Below are positions 15,244-24,028 of a stretch of 32,478 nt of DNA, one piece after another. This stretch comes from Candidatus Omnitrophota bacterium. Lineage in GTDB: Bacteria > Omnitrophota > Gorgyraeia > Zapsychrales > Zapsychraceae. Both the position numbers and the translations under genes were made by a program. How positions within the stretch are numbered: the stretch's first letter is position 1; each line of letters begins with the position of its first letter. Location: NCBI GenBank assembly GCA_021108075.1, contig JAIORP010000156.1, positions 1 to 32,478 on the forward strand, written 5' to 3'. Below the pieces are notes generated by a model. The model was given only the letters and a program-made list of their open reading frames with translations. It did no database searches and was not told where the DNA came from.

Positions 15244-16044
15244 CTATCTATAACATTGCCTTGGGCCACAAAATCCGCCCATGCGATCACACTGTCCGAC
15301 TACGCAACCATTAACCCAAACAGACGAAGGCGGGCAGGACCCGCAGGTGGTAGCGGTTACGGGAAAATACGGCAACCGGCATTCAATCTCACATTTAGGG
15401 CCAGCAGGGCCGGAACAACCACCTTCTGGAACGGTCACATACGGTGTCGCTGGGGGCACACTCATATCATCCCCAAAACATAATCCAATATACCGGGGAT
15501 CTGGCAAGGCAGGAAACGAACCTGTACAATATGAACAGGTAGGATCCACCATTCCAGGAGTAAACGTGACGCCGTCAAAATACCCACAAACATCAACCGG
15601 CGCGGACATGCCACCGCAAAGCTCAAGATAATGACGCTGATAAGGCGGACAAGGATTCAAAGTTCCGCCACAATCTTGAGGGGTATAGATACAGCAACGG
15701 GGATCCGGATTACATCGCTCGGTATCAAGACCACATCCCATAGGATCACACGTTCTACTCTGATACATTGTCGTGCCCGGACAAGGAGGGAAACCGCCGC
15801 CGCAAACCCAATCCGTCCACGGACCGCACATACAAGGATTGACAGGAACGACAATATTGGTTGTCGGCAACCGGTCCTCAAAAGAATCTTTGACCGAATC
15901 TTCCCAGCCTTTGATCGCTGCATTCCAGGAACGGATGACATAAGGACTCATAATAATGATACTGGCAGATACTAAGGTAAGAACGATGGTATATTCAATA
16001 AGATGCTGAGCGGCATTTTTTTTGGACTTTATCTTTTTGAGCAT
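15244..16044 (-). CDS. Flp/Tad pilin-like protein with Cys-rich secreted domain
   Basis: The 266-residue protein starts with a basic head, then AAQHLIEYTIVLTLVSASII (11-30), a Flp/TadE-type prepilin helix. With cleavage after Ala12 the mature protein would have Glu at +5 and Tyr at +6, the Flp hallmark. The remainder holds 25 cysteines. Residues 74-117 (GPWTDWVCGG, then QSRTCDPMGC and ERCNPDPRC) resemble a thrombospondin type 1 repeat: W-x-x-W-x-x-C followed by RTC. The long disulfide-rich C terminus is unlike normal short Flp pilins and suggests a minor or tip pseudopilin. I chose the ATG at 16044; an upstream in-frame start at 16098 adds an unlikely leader. No other tad gene is nearby. The function is inferred. 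Confidence 0.7.
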   Translation of the reverse strand: MLKKIKSKKNAAQHLIEYTIVLTLVSASIIIMSPYVIRSWNAAIKGWEDSVKDSFEDRLPTTNIVVPVNPCMCGPWTDWVCGGGFPPCPGTTMYQSRTCDPMGCGLDTERCNPDPRCCIYTPQDCGGTLNPCPPYQRHYLELCGGMSAPVDVCGYFDGVTFTPGMVDPTCSYCTGSFPALPDPRYIGLCFGDDMSVPPATPYVTVPEGGCSGPAGPKCEIECRLPYFPVTATTCGSCPPSSVWVNGCVVGQCDRMGGFCGPRQCYR

Positions 16045-16312
16045 GTTTAGTAGACCCCAATTACCGGATACACAAGAAGTATAGCATAAAATCATCAAAA
16101 ACGAAATACATTAATACCCTGATTAAAAAATCCATTCCTGAAAGTTATTTTATTATAATACAAAAAAACTAAATTGAAAACAAAATGATACATACATTTA
16201 AAAAGTTATAAACATCTAAATTCCCAAGGCTTCTGAGAACATCGACACTCCCGGGAGGCGCAAATGGACAGTGGAAACGTCCTGTTTTAGTCAAAACCAC
16301 GAGACACTGCCT

Positions 16313-17554
16313 TTATTTGCTTTTTTGCAAGTCATCCATCAGCAATATCGATTCAGCAATTTCTTTCATCGAGCGGCAAGAATCCATGCTCTTTTTATGA
16401 ATCAAGCGATAGGCGTCATCTTCACTTAAATTGGCCATGCTCACCAGCACACCTTTTGCCCGCTCTATAATTTTACGAGTCTCTAAGGCCTCCTTGGCTT
16501 TTAAAGCCGCGTCCATCAAATGGGTATTCTCAACCGCGATAGCCGCCTGGTTGGCAACCATCTGAAGCACATCGATCTCTTCCTTAATAAACTCATGCGT
16601 TTCTTCCGTGTAAATGTTGATGATCCCGATCGCTTTATCACGGACGACCATTGGAACGGCTAACATGGAGCACAAGCTTTCTTTCACGGCCAGGTCCCTG
16701 AAATGATATCCTTTCTCTTTGCGCACATCATAAATAGCAATCGACTCTTTGGTCCGGACGACCTCCCCGCTGATGCTCGACGCAACTTTCAGGTTCGGTT
16801 TCTTTTTATAGGCCTCACTCAAACTCTGGGTTGCCTTGATCACCAGTTCATTACCTTTTTTATCTAACAACATAATGGAACATATTTTCGAATTTAACAT
16901 TTCCGCGGTCACGACAACGATGAGATTTAAAATTTCATCCAAATAGCCCTGCGATGTAATAGAATGGCTCACCTTGACCAGGCTATCAAATTGGACCGCT
17001 TTCTTTTTCATTTCTTCATAAAGCTGCGCGTTCATAATGGCCCCGCTCATTTGCATCGCGATCAAAGTAATCAGGTTGATCAAACTATCCGAGAAATCAT
17101 GAGCTTTCTTATGCTGGACATTGATGACACCGATGACCTTCTTCTTATGAGTAATCGGAACAGACAAAAACGCTTCGTACCGATCCTCCGGCAGCACATC
17201 AAAATGCTTAAAGCGATGGTCTTGATAGGCATTCTTTTTAATCGCGACAGGTTTCTTTTGCTTGGCAACCCATCCGGTAATCCCTTCGCCGGACTTCAAA
17301 GAGACCTGGCCAAGTTCTCTTTTATGGGGTGTCTTTGAAGACATCAGAACAAAATGTCTGGCTTTCTCATTATATAAATAAATAAAGACCGAATCAGACT
17401 TTGAGATATCATTGACGATACTGACGACTTCTTTTAAAATCCACTGCAGGTCCAATTCGGAATTCGTGACCTCAACAATCTTCCTTAATATCTTTATTTC
17501 CTTAGCCGGGCTAATCTTTAATTTGCCTATTTCATCCTCTTTCTTAGTCGCCAT
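16313..17554 (-). CDS. GAF-GAF-ANTAR signalling and antitermination protein
   Basis: This 413-residue cytoplasmic regulator has two GAF ligand-binding domains (about 36-175 and 205-345) and a C-terminal ANTAR domain (about 350-408; ALETRKIIERAKGVLVSMAN and a helical tail with AYRLIHKKSMDSCRSM). ANTAR domains bind paired RNA hairpins and prevent transcription termination; several regulate nitrogen or ethanolamine genes. GAF domains may sense a small molecule or redox state. There is no kinase or DNA-binding domain. It is divergent from nqrM (52 bp apart) and lies between the pilin-like gene and the nqr operon. A plausible target is the two-hairpin leader of glnN. The start is ATG 17554; it could alternatively be a general stress sensor. 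Confidence 0.85.
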   Translation of the reverse strand: MATKKEDEIGKLKISPAKEIKILRKIVEVTNSELDLQWILKEVVSIVNDISKSDSVFIYLYNEKARHFVLMSSKTPHKRELGQVSLKSGEGITGWVAKQKKPVAIKKNAYQDHRFKHFDVLPEDRYEAFLSVPITHKKKVIGVINVQHKKAHDFSDSLINLITLIAMQMSGAIMNAQLYEEMKKKAVQFDSLVKVSHSITSQGYLDEILNLIVVVTAEMLNSKICSIMLLDKKGNELVIKATQSLSEAYKKKPNLKVASSISGEVVRTKESIAIYDVRKEKGYHFRDLAVKESLCSMLAVPMVVRDKAIGIINIYTEETHEFIKEEIDVLQMVANQAAIAVENTHLMDAALKAKEALETRKIIERAKGVLVSMANLSEDDAYRLIHKKSMDSCRSMKEIAESILLMDDLQKSK

Positions 17555-17571
17555 ATCAACCCCTTTTCCAT

Positions 17572-17600
17572 TTTAAATTTTCGAAATCATCCGTTATAAT
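17572..17600 (+). promoter_or_regulatory. Promoter placing the transcript start at the nqrM ATG
   Basis: TTTAAA (17572-17577) and a perfect TATAAT (17595-17600) are separated by 17 bp. The -10 box ends 6 bp before the ATG at 17607, so transcription should start on or within a base of the start codon. No Shine-Dalgarno sequence is present. Confidence 0.6.
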
Positions 17601-17606
17601 ACCACC

Positions 17607-17753
17607 ATGAAATATTTAATAACCTTCTTTATCTTCATTTTCTTTTTTCTGGGCCTGGCCATGAGCTTGCTCCTGTCAAAAAAACCCATGAAAAGAAGCC
17701 GCTGCGGTCAAGACCGCGCACAATGCCAATGCGATCCCCCCCAATCATTATAA
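17607..17753 (+). CDS. nqrM: NqrM-like Na+-NQR maturation protein (DUF539 family)
   Basis: The 48-residue protein has an N-terminal membrane helix (about 4-23), the segment LGLAMSLLLSKKPMKRSRC and a Cys cluster: Cys33, Cys40 and Cys42 (CG-x5-CQCDPP). This matches NqrM, which is needed with ApbE to mature Na+-NQR, probably by helping install the iron centre in the membrane subunits. Family members usually have four conserved cysteines, with one near residue 33; only three are visible here. It sits on the opposite strand to nqrA-F, ending 48 bp from the nqrF stop, whereas it normally follows nqrF on the same strand. A perfect -10 box 6 bp before the ATG implies a leaderless mRNA. Confidence 0.75.
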   Translation: MKYLITFFIFIFFFLGLAMSLLLSKKPMKRSRCGQDRAQCQCDPPQSL

Positions 17754-17801
17754 GGACTGAAACAAATTCAGGCCGGCCGTTTTTGCCCATTATCCCCATT
17801 G

Positions 17802-19034
17802 CTAACCAAAAGAATCAAACGCGATCATCTCTTCCGGCACCCCTAAGTTATCAAGCATATTCCGCACGGCAGCTAGCATCAAGGGAGGACCGCATAGATA
17901 ATATTCGATGTCTTCCGGATCAGCATGCGCCTTTAAATATTGATCAAAGACAACCTGATGAATAAAGCCCTGAGGACCCTTCCAATTATCTTCCGGCAAA
18001 GGCGCGGATAAAGCGATACAAAAAGAAAAGTTCGAAAATTCTTTTTCCAGGCGACGGAACTCGTCTGCATAAAAAATTTCTTTTTGAGAGCGGGCGCCAT
18101 ACCAAAAACTAATTTTACGATCCGTTGTTTTTAATGTTTTAAGCAGATAAAACAAATGACTGCGCAACGGAGCCATACCCGCGCCGCCGCCGATATAGAT
18201 CATCTCCTGTTTTGTTTCCTTAATAAAAAACTCACCGTACGGGCCACTCAAGACGACGTCATCACCTGGTTTCAAGCCGTAAATGTAAGATGAAGCGATT
18301 CCCGTCGGCAAGGATATGTTCTTGGGCGGTGGGGTCGCGATTCTAACATTTAATTTAAGCTGCCCTTTTTCTTGTGGATAATTGGCCATCGAATACGCGC
18401 GCGAAACATCTTCTTCGTTCTCAGAAAATAAATCCCATAGCTGATATTTGTCCCAATCCGACCGGAACTTTTCATCGACATGAAAATCCCGGTAGTTCAA
18501 AATATACATTGGCACTTCAATCTGAACATACTGTCCAGGCTTAAAATCAAAACCTTCACCTCTGGGCAGGTCAACAACAAGTTCTTTAATAAATGTGGCG
18601 ATACTGCGGTTTGAATGAACGCGGCAATGAAATTGCTGAATACTGAAAATCTCCACCGGCAGGCGCAGCTTGACATCTTCACGCACCTTTAGCTGACAAC
18701 CTAAACGATACCCGTTTTTCTGTTGGGCCCGGGTCAAAAGGCCGATTTCTGTCGGCAGAACTTGCCCGCCACCGTCGACAACCTGACATTTGCATTCACC
18801 GCAGGTCCCCTTACCCCCACAGGCGGAAGGCAAATAAATCTCCTTTGTCCTCAGTGTATTTAATAATGTCCGCCCTCCTTCGACCAGCAAAGGAACTGTT
18901 TCATCGTTAATAAAAATCTGACGGTCACCTGTCTTAACAACTTTTTTTTCAACAAAAAGTATTAACAAGGATAGTATCATAATTATTCCCGCGAATAGAA
19001 TCGAACTAATTATGACAATAAAAATTAAAGACAA
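17802..19034 (-). CDS. nqrF: Na+-translocating NADH:quinone reductase subunit F
   Basis: NqrF is the electron entry subunit: it oxidises NADH through FAD and passes electrons to a 2Fe-2S cluster. The 410-residue protein has one N-terminal membrane helix (about 4-28), a ferredoxin domain with Cys72, Cys78, Cys81 and Cys113, the FAD motif RAYSMANYP, the NAD motif YIGGGAGMAPLRSH and the C-terminal YYLCGPPLM. The frame starts with TTG at 19034, 4 nt after GAGGAGG; no ATG lies closer to the expected N terminus. It is the last gene of nqrABCDEF, 36 bp after nqrE. Length is typical. Confidence 0.96.
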   Translation of the reverse strand: MSLIFIVIISSILFAGIIMILSLLILFVEKKVVKTGDRQIFINDETVPLLVEGGRTLLNTLRTKEIYLPSACGGKGTCGECKCQVVDGGGQVLPTEIGLLTRAQQKNGYRLGCQLKVREDVKLRLPVEIFSIQQFHCRVHSNRSIATFIKELVVDLPRGEGFDFKPGQYVQIEVPMYILNYRDFHVDEKFRSDWDKYQLWDLFSENEEDVSRAYSMANYPQEKGQLKLNVRIATPPPKNISLPTGIASSYIYGLKPGDDVVLSGPYGEFFIKETKQEMIYIGGGAGMAPLRSHLFYLLKTLKTTDRKISFWYGARSQKEIFYADEFRRLEKEFSNFSFCIALSAPLPEDNWKGPQGFIHQVVFDQYLKAHADPEDIEYYLCGPPLMLAAVRNMLDNLGVPEEMIAFDSFG

Positions 19035-19070
19035 TCTGCCTCCTCATGAAAAAACATGATCAAACACATA

Positions 19071-19679
19071 CTACATGCGGATCCCCGCAAAACACATGAA
19101 TCCCAAGGCCATCAGTCCGGTTAAAATCATTGTTACGCCCAGGCCCCTTAATGGCGCGGGCACATCCGAATACTGCAATTTTTTCCTGATCGCTGACATC
19201 GCCACAATGGCTAAAGCCCACCCCACGCCGGATGAAAATCCAAAAACAATGGATTCGCCAAAGGCGTATTGCCGCTCGGACATAAACAAGGACGCGCCTA
19301 AAACAGCACAATTAACCGCGATCAGAGGCAAAAAAATACCTAAAGCGGCATACAGACTGGGGCTGTACTGATCAATAATCATCTCAACAATCTGAACAAT
19401 GGCGGCGATGACCGCGATAAAAGCGATATAACGCAAAAAGCTCAAATCCATATTTTCTAAGCCCGCCCAACTTAAAGCCCCTTTCCTCAATAAAAAATTA
19501 TCAATGAGCCAGTTGACCGGTGTCGTAACCGTTAAGACAAAAATCACCGCCCACCCCAAGCCAATGGCGGTCTCAATTTTTTTTGAACAGGCCAAAAAAG
19601 AACACATGCCTAAAAAGTAGGCCAACAAAATATTTTCAACAAAAATGCTTTTAACGGCTAAACCGATATAATTTTCCAT
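19071..19679 (-). CDS. nqrE: Na+-translocating NADH:quinone reductase subunit E
   Basis: NqrE is an integral membrane subunit, homologous to NqrD and RnfA, that with NqrD holds the intramembrane iron centre. The 202-residue protein has six membrane helices. The opening [20 protein letters not shown] and the CSFLACSKK segment with its conserved cysteine are diagnostic, with a second Cys (AVNCAVLG) in the inverted half. I chose the ATG at 19679, 8 bp after the nqrD stop with GGAAGAG just before; an in-frame start at 19727 would overlap nqrD and add a non-homologous leader. It is part of the nqr operon. Confidence 0.96.
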   Translation of the reverse strand: MENYIGLAVKSIFVENILLAYFLGMCSFLACSKKIETAIGLGWAVIFVLTVTTPVNWLIDNFLLRKGALSWAGLENMDLSFLRYIAFIAVIAAIVQIVEMIIDQYSPSLYAALGIFLPLIAVNCAVLGASLFMSERQYAFGESIVFGFSSGVGWALAIVAMSAIRKKLQYSDVPAPLRGLGVTMILTGLMALGFMCFAGIRM

Positions 19680-19687
19680 AATAATTT

Positions 19688-20317
19688 TTACTCTTCCGTA
19701 TAACCTGTTATCGCCCTTTGAATCCAAACCATGACGCCCAACAAGAAAAAAGCCCCTGGAGCAATAAGCATAATCCCGGCATTCATATATCCCATTTCAT
19801 AAAACACCTGCGGGATCACCTGAAAACCCAGCAAGGTCCCATTCCCCAGCAACTCCCGGCAAATGGCAACGGAAATAAGAAATAAACTGTAACCTAATCC
19901 ATTGCCTAACCCATCAAGAAACGAACGCCAGGGAGGATTTGTCATGGCAAAGGCCTCCGCGCGGCCCATAACAATGCAATTTGTAATGATCAATCCGACA
20001 AAAATACTCAATTGTTTGCTGACATCATACACAAAAGCCTTCAGAACCTGATCAGCCACAACAACCAGGGTGGAGATAATACACAGTTGAACAATAATGC
20101 GGATCTTATTCGGGATAAAAGTTCGAATAGAGGAAATGATGACATTTGACAAGGAAACAACAAAAATCAATGCGGCGCACATCACCATCGCTGTCTCGAC
20201 CTTAACGGTAACCGCTAAGGCCGAACAAATCCCTAAGACATGAAAAGAGACGGGATTATTCTCCCAGAACCCCTCTTTGACAATCCGTTTTTCTTTTTTT
20301 GAAAATAATTTTTTCAT
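19688..20317 (-). CDS. nqrD: Na+-translocating NADH:quinone reductase subunit D
   Basis: NqrD pairs with NqrE in the membrane core. The 209-residue protein has six membrane helices after a basic head ([20 protein letters not shown]), the conserved [11 protein letters not shown] with its cysteine and the mirrored [14 protein letters not shown] chose the ATG at 20317 because it gives the standard N terminus; a start at 20374 would add 19 unfamiliar residues. The Shine-Dalgarno sequence is weak. A palindromic repeat (20397-20478) lies between nqrC and nqrD, opening a 219-bp gap in an operon that is otherwise tightly packed from nqrD to nqrF. Confidence 0.96.
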   Translation of the reverse strand: MKKLFSKKEKRIVKEGFWENNPVSFHVLGICSALAVTVKVETAMVMCAALIFVVSLSNVIISSIRTFIPNKIRIIVQLCIISTLVVVADQVLKAFVYDVSKQLSIFVGLIITNCIVMGRAEAFAMTNPPWRSFLDGLGNGLGYSLFLISVAICRELLGNGTLLGFQVIPQVFYEMGYMNAGIMLIAPGAFFLLGVMVWIQRAITGYTEE

Positions 20318-20396
20318 ATTTCTAACCGGTCTGAATGTTCGGACCGACCCCGCACACCAGCGTTTAATAAACACCCAATCTTTTTATCACACAATA

Positions 20397-20478
20397 ATAC
20401 CAATTCCATTAAATAATGACCAAAACCAATTCTGCTTTTCAAAATTAAGATAGAACAATTTATTAATGGATTTGGTAT
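20397..20478. repeat. MITE-like palindromic repeat, copy 4 (82 bp, short form)
   Basis: ATACCAATTCCATTAAATAA to TTAATGGATTTGGTAT, lacking the internal hairpin segment as copy 3 does. It lies inside the nqr operon between nqrC and nqrD. Confidence 0.85.
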
Positions 20479-20536
20479 AACCTTCCAGTTTCACGCTTAA
20501 ACACTGAGGCTGATAACGGCCGGCGTATTCTGTGGC

Positions 20537-21250
20537 CTACTTCCGGACTTTTTTCAAAAACGGTTCATATTTATTCAATTCTTTATCTAACACATCACTG
20601 ACACCCTGTGATGTCATTGTCGCACCCGTGATGCTGTCAACATAATAAGGTTCATCCTGTGGTTTCATTCTTTTCTTTACAACCGCCTTAACTAATTTGG
20701 GTGGCCGTAACACTTGCTCTTTATCATCCCAAATGCTCTTTCCTGTAAAATTATTCTGAAACCATTCTTTCTCGATCTCCGCGCCTAATCCCGGGGTTTC
20801 TTTATGCGCATAAAAGGTGATCCCCCGAATCGTCTTAGCGTCGGCGTCAATGGCCAGATATCCTTTCAAGGTCGACCACAAGCCCTTGCCTTGAATCGGC
20901 AGACAATATGCCATAATAGCGCCTTGTTCCTTGTAAACGTACAGGGGATATAATTGTTCCCCGTCCTTGATATCTTCCGGTTTAATGCCATTGACAAAAT
21001 CACCCTTTGGGTTCAAGACCACCACGCCTATTTTTTGGTCAAAAAAATCCAGCAACTCTGCTGGGGGCATATTCTGCCACGATTGAGACTGCACGTGCGC
21101 GGCTTTTAAAATATTTTTTTTCTTGTCCAGACTGACGTTCTGCTCCTGGCGGGACCGCAAACCTTCCGCGCACAAGGTCACCGTAAAACTGCAGATAACG
21201 CAGATGATCACGGCGAATAACAAGGTATATGCATCACTTTGCCGCTGCAC
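20537..21250 (-). CDS. nqrC: Na+-translocating NADH:quinone reductase subunit C
   Basis: NqrC carries a covalently bound FMN and shuttles electrons between the iron centre and NqrB. The 237-residue protein has one N-terminal membrane helix (about 8-28) and an FMN-binding domain with the flavinylation motif DSITGATMTS (205-214); Thr213 is the predicted FMN acceptor, added by ApbE. KETPGLGAEIE (150-160) is also typical. It starts with GTG at 21250, overlapping the nqrB end by 17 bp in another frame, with AGGA about 9 bp upstream, which suggests translational coupling. No apbE gene is in this window. Confidence 0.96.
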   Translation of the reverse strand: MQRQSDAYTLLFAVIICVICSFTVTLCAEGLRSRQEQNVSLDKKKNILKAAHVQSQSWQNMPPAELLDFFDQKIGVVVLNPKGDFVNGIKPEDIKDGEQLYPLYVYKEQGAIMAYCLPIQGKGLWSTLKGYLAIDADAKTIRGITFYAHKETPGLGAEIEKEWFQNNFTGKSIWDDKEQVLRPPKLVKAVVKKRMKPQDEPYYVDSITGATMTSQGVSDVLDKELNKYEPFLKKVRK

Positions 21251-22367
21251 AGGCTAAATTCCTTTGTGTTCTTTGTTTGATATGCTGTTGGACAACAAAA
21301 TGGTCAATCAAAGGTGAAAAAGCATTCATAAAAATAATCGACAACAAGACCCCATCTGTAAATGCCGGATTGAAAACACGGATCAGCACAATCACCGTTC
21401 CGATCGTAATCCCATAAATCCACCGGCCAGTATTCGTCGCAGGGGAAGAAACCGGATCGGTTGTCATAAAAATACAACCATAGGCAAACGATCCAATCAC
21501 CCAATGCCAATGCGGCGGCAGGCTAAAATACGTCATAGATTCAGGCCGCTGTAAGGCCATCACAGCCAGGCTCGCGCCGGTGAAGCCCAGAAAACAGGCT
21601 AACACAATGCGCCAGCTTGCCACCCGGGTGATGAGCAGTAAAAATAGTCCCAGCAAACAGGCCAGCGTTGACGTCTCTCCAATCGACCCCGGGATAAGTC
21701 CGATAAAGGCCTGCGACCAAGAATAACCGGCTTGATGCAAGGCCTCAACCGCCTGGCCTCCATAGCCAGCATCTCCAAGGATCGATAACGGTGTGGCTTG
21801 CGTAAACCCGTCAATCGCGGCATAAGAATCACTGCCGGAAAATTGGATCGGATAAGAAAAAAACATAAACGCCCTTCCCGTTAAAGCGGGATTGAAAATA
21901 TTGCGGCCTGTTCCACCAAAAATCTCTTTGCCAAAAATAACACCGAAGGATATGCCAACCGCGACCTGCCATAATTCAATCGCGGGCGGCATTGCCAGGG
22001 TAAACAACATACCGGTCACCAAAAAACCTTCGCTGATGCGTTTGCGGCGCACCACAGCAAACAGAACTTCCCAAAAGCCACCAAACAGGTATGTCACCAG
22101 CATGATCGGTAAGACAACATTCGCGCCGATACCCATACACCCGCTGAATGTCGTTGGCAAATTCTGAAATTGCAGGACCTGATAACCGACATTATATATC
22201 CCCATAAACAAACAAGGGAACAGCGCGATCACAACAATCACCATGACTCTTTTCAAGTCCACATGATCGCGGACATACGGAGCTGAAGGGGCGGTCGCAC
22301 CGGGTGTTCTGATAAAAGTATCCACCGCTTCAAATAATGGGCTCAATTTATCTTTTATTGTCGTCAT
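21234..22367 (-). CDS. nqrB: Na+-translocating NADH:quinone reductase subunit B
   Basis: NqrB is the largest membrane subunit; it holds riboflavin and a covalent FMN and is the likely site of sodium translocation and quinone reduction. The 377-residue protein has about ten membrane helices, the segment GGTGRNIFNPALTGRAF (151-167) and the FMN site GSIGETSTLACL (227-238). The stop overlaps the start of nqrC. A palindromic repeat (22381-22483) ends the 206-bp gap to nqrA and lies only 13 bp before the ATG at 22367. AGAAAGA upstream of the ATG is the closest thing to a Shine-Dalgarno sequence and lies at the edge of the repeat. Length is slightly short of the roughly 400 residues usual in proteobacteria. 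Confidence 0.96.
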   Translation of the reverse strand: MTTIKDKLSPLFEAVDTFIRTPGATAPSAPYVRDHVDLKRVMVIVVIALFPCLFMGIYNVGYQVLQFQNLPTTFSGCMGIGANVVLPIMLVTYLFGGFWEVLFAVVRRKRISEGFLVTGMLFTLAMPPAIELWQVAVGISFGVIFGKEIFGGTGRNIFNPALTGRAFMFFSYPIQFSGSDSYAAIDGFTQATPLSILGDAGYGGQAVEALHQAGYSWSQAFIGLIPGSIGETSTLACLLGLFLLLITRVASWRIVLACFLGFTGASLAVMALQRPESMTYFSLPPHWHWVIGSFAYGCIFMTTDPVSSPATNTGRWIYGITIGTVIVLIRVFNPAFTDGVLLSIIFMNAFSPLIDHFVVQQHIKQRTQRNLACAAAK

Positions 22368-22380
22368 GATATTCTTTCTA

Positions 22381-22483
22381 ATACCAAATCCATTAAATAA
22401 TTACCAGAGTTATTACGATATTCTCGACGTCTAAACGAGAATATTAGCATTCAAACAGGACAATTATTTGATGGATTTGGTAT
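22381..22483. repeat. MITE-like palindromic repeat, copy 5 (103 bp, divergent long form)
   Basis: Its termini ATACCAAATCCATTAAATAA and TTTGATGGATTTGGTAT match the family, but the interior differs from copies 1 and 2 apart from a related hairpin TTCTCG...CGAGAA. It lies in the nqr operon between nqrA and nqrB. Confidence 0.8.
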
Positions 22484-22573
22484 AAACATGGCTCAACACG
22501 GATCCACACGGATTAACGAACAATGTTCCTCCGTCCTGTTATCCATGGATATCCGGGTTTCACCTGTTTCCTT

Positions 22574-23935
22574 CTATGCAGCGTGTTCCCTGGACAGGTC
22601 CTCTAAACCCTGGCGGATAATACCCACCACATCTGTTTTTGACGGACAGGCAAACGAACACAAAGCAAAATCTTCCGGGTCGCACTCCAGCAAACCCAAT
22701 GCCTCAGCTTCTTCCCAATCCCGCACGAGAATGGCCCGAATCAAGAAGTACACCATAATATCTAACGGCACAAGATGATCATAAACATTATTCTGCACGA
22801 TCGCCCGCAAACCGCCCTGCAAAGCCGTGTCCAAAGAAACCTTTTTAGGGGCATCAAAGGCCGAGGCAAATGTTTTGGAAAAGGTAAATTTATTCTTACC
22901 CCACCTCAACCAACCCAACAATTCACGTTCTCCCCCCAAAGGCAGCACGGTAACCTGCGTGTCATAAAAATGAACATAGCCTTCATAGCCCACGTCCTGA
23001 CCCGTCAGAACGTTACCCGAAAGATAGCGCACATCCAACGCGTCTTCTTGCTCAAGCAAGGCCTTCATCGGGGCTCCGACCGTTGTCCGGGCGTAATAAC
23101 ACTTAGAGGCTTGTTCGCCTGTTACCGCTATCACTTTTTCATGGGGAAATTGCCCTGTCAGAAAAAACGACCCGATACGGGCAACATCTTGCGCATCAAC
23201 ATACCACGCGGTCTCACCCTTGCCCAAAGGAGCGAGATGATGGATATGTGTGCTCACATTTCCAGCCGGGTGCGGTCCAGAGAATTTACTTAAGACAACA
23301 TCTTCGGCCTCCAGCAAGGCTTTTGACTGGCTCGCTGTCGACAGGCACACATGCAATGTATTATCACACAGTTTTGCCAGGACCTTTAATCCCGCATAAA
23401 ATTCCGATTGCTTTTCATCCAAGATCAAGTCCATATCAGGGGCCAACGGCTCCGTGTTCATGGCCTTGATAAAAATATTCTTGGGTTTCTTGTTTGGAGG
23501 GGGAACACAGGAAAAAGGTCTTTGTCGAATAAGAGGCCAGAGCCCTGTCTTTAATAATAAATGAATAACCTCATCGGACGTCAAACGGTCAAGCGCGGTC
23601 TTTGATGCTTTCTTACCTTTACGCGCATGTTGTTTTTGGGCGACATTGATAATAACCGCTTCTAAAACGCGTTTTGGCCCGCGCTGAATGGCTTGAACCG
23701 TTCCTGCCACGGGGGCTGCCACTTGCAAAACAGGGTTATCTTTATCTCGAAAGACAATCGTTCCAGCCTCGACAATATCGCCCTCCCTGACACACAGACG
23801 CGGCCTGATACCTTTAAAATCCGGCGGTTGGACCGCGACCGTCCGGGGCAAAGGCAAATCAATAATTTTTTTCTCCGCTGCCCCTTTTAAAGGGATATCG
23901 CGGCCTTTTTTTATGTGAAACGTTCCGGGCATCAT
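22574..23935 (-). CDS. nqrA: Na+-translocating NADH:quinone reductase subunit A
   Basis: NqrA is the peripheral cytoplasmic subunit, thought to contribute to the quinone site; it is related to RnfC without its ferredoxin domain. The 453-residue soluble protein has the typical opening FHIKKGRDIPLKGAAEKKI, the biotinyl-lipoyl-like hairpins with REGDIVEAGTIVF and APVAGTVQAI, and the C-terminal region ECDPEDFALCSFACPSKTDV. It is the first gene of the operon. The ATG at 23935 is followed by a second ATG, and either may be used. A TATAAT box lies about 55 bp upstream. Length is normal. Confidence 0.96.
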   Translation of the reverse strand: MMPGTFHIKKGRDIPLKGAAEKKIIDLPLPRTVAVQPPDFKGIRPRLCVREGDIVEAGTIVFRDKDNPVLQVAAPVAGTVQAIQRGPKRVLEAVIINVAQKQHARKGKKASKTALDRLTSDEVIHLLLKTGLWPLIRQRPFSCVPPPNKKPKNIFIKAMNTEPLAPDMDLILDEKQSEFYAGLKVLAKLCDNTLHVCLSTASQSKALLEAEDVVLSKFSGPHPAGNVSTHIHHLAPLGKGETAWYVDAQDVARIGSFFLTGQFPHEKVIAVTGEQASKCYYARTTVGAPMKALLEQEDALDVRYLSGNVLTGQDVGYEGYVHFYDTQVTVLPLGGERELLGWLRWGKNKFTFSKTFASAFDAPKKVSLDTALQGGLRAIVQNNVYDHLVPLDIMVYFLIRAILVRDWEEAEALGLLECDPEDFALCSFACPSKTDVVGIIRQGLEDLSREHAA

Positions 23936-23988
23936 AACATCTTCGTTAAGAATAAATATTAATCATTTCGCTCATAGCAATTGCCATC

Positions 23989-23994
23989 ATTATA
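23989..23994 (-). promoter_or_regulatory. Candidate -10 box of the nqr operon
   Basis: TATAAT on the minus strand, about 55 bp before the nqrA ATG. A GTGACA element lies upstream but only 12 bp away, too close for a standard -35. No terminator separates the giant gene (stop at 24029) from nqrA, so read-through is possible. Confidence 0.35.
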
Positions 23995-24028
23995 AATAAT
24001 AATACCTGTCACACTTTTTTTTCACTGG

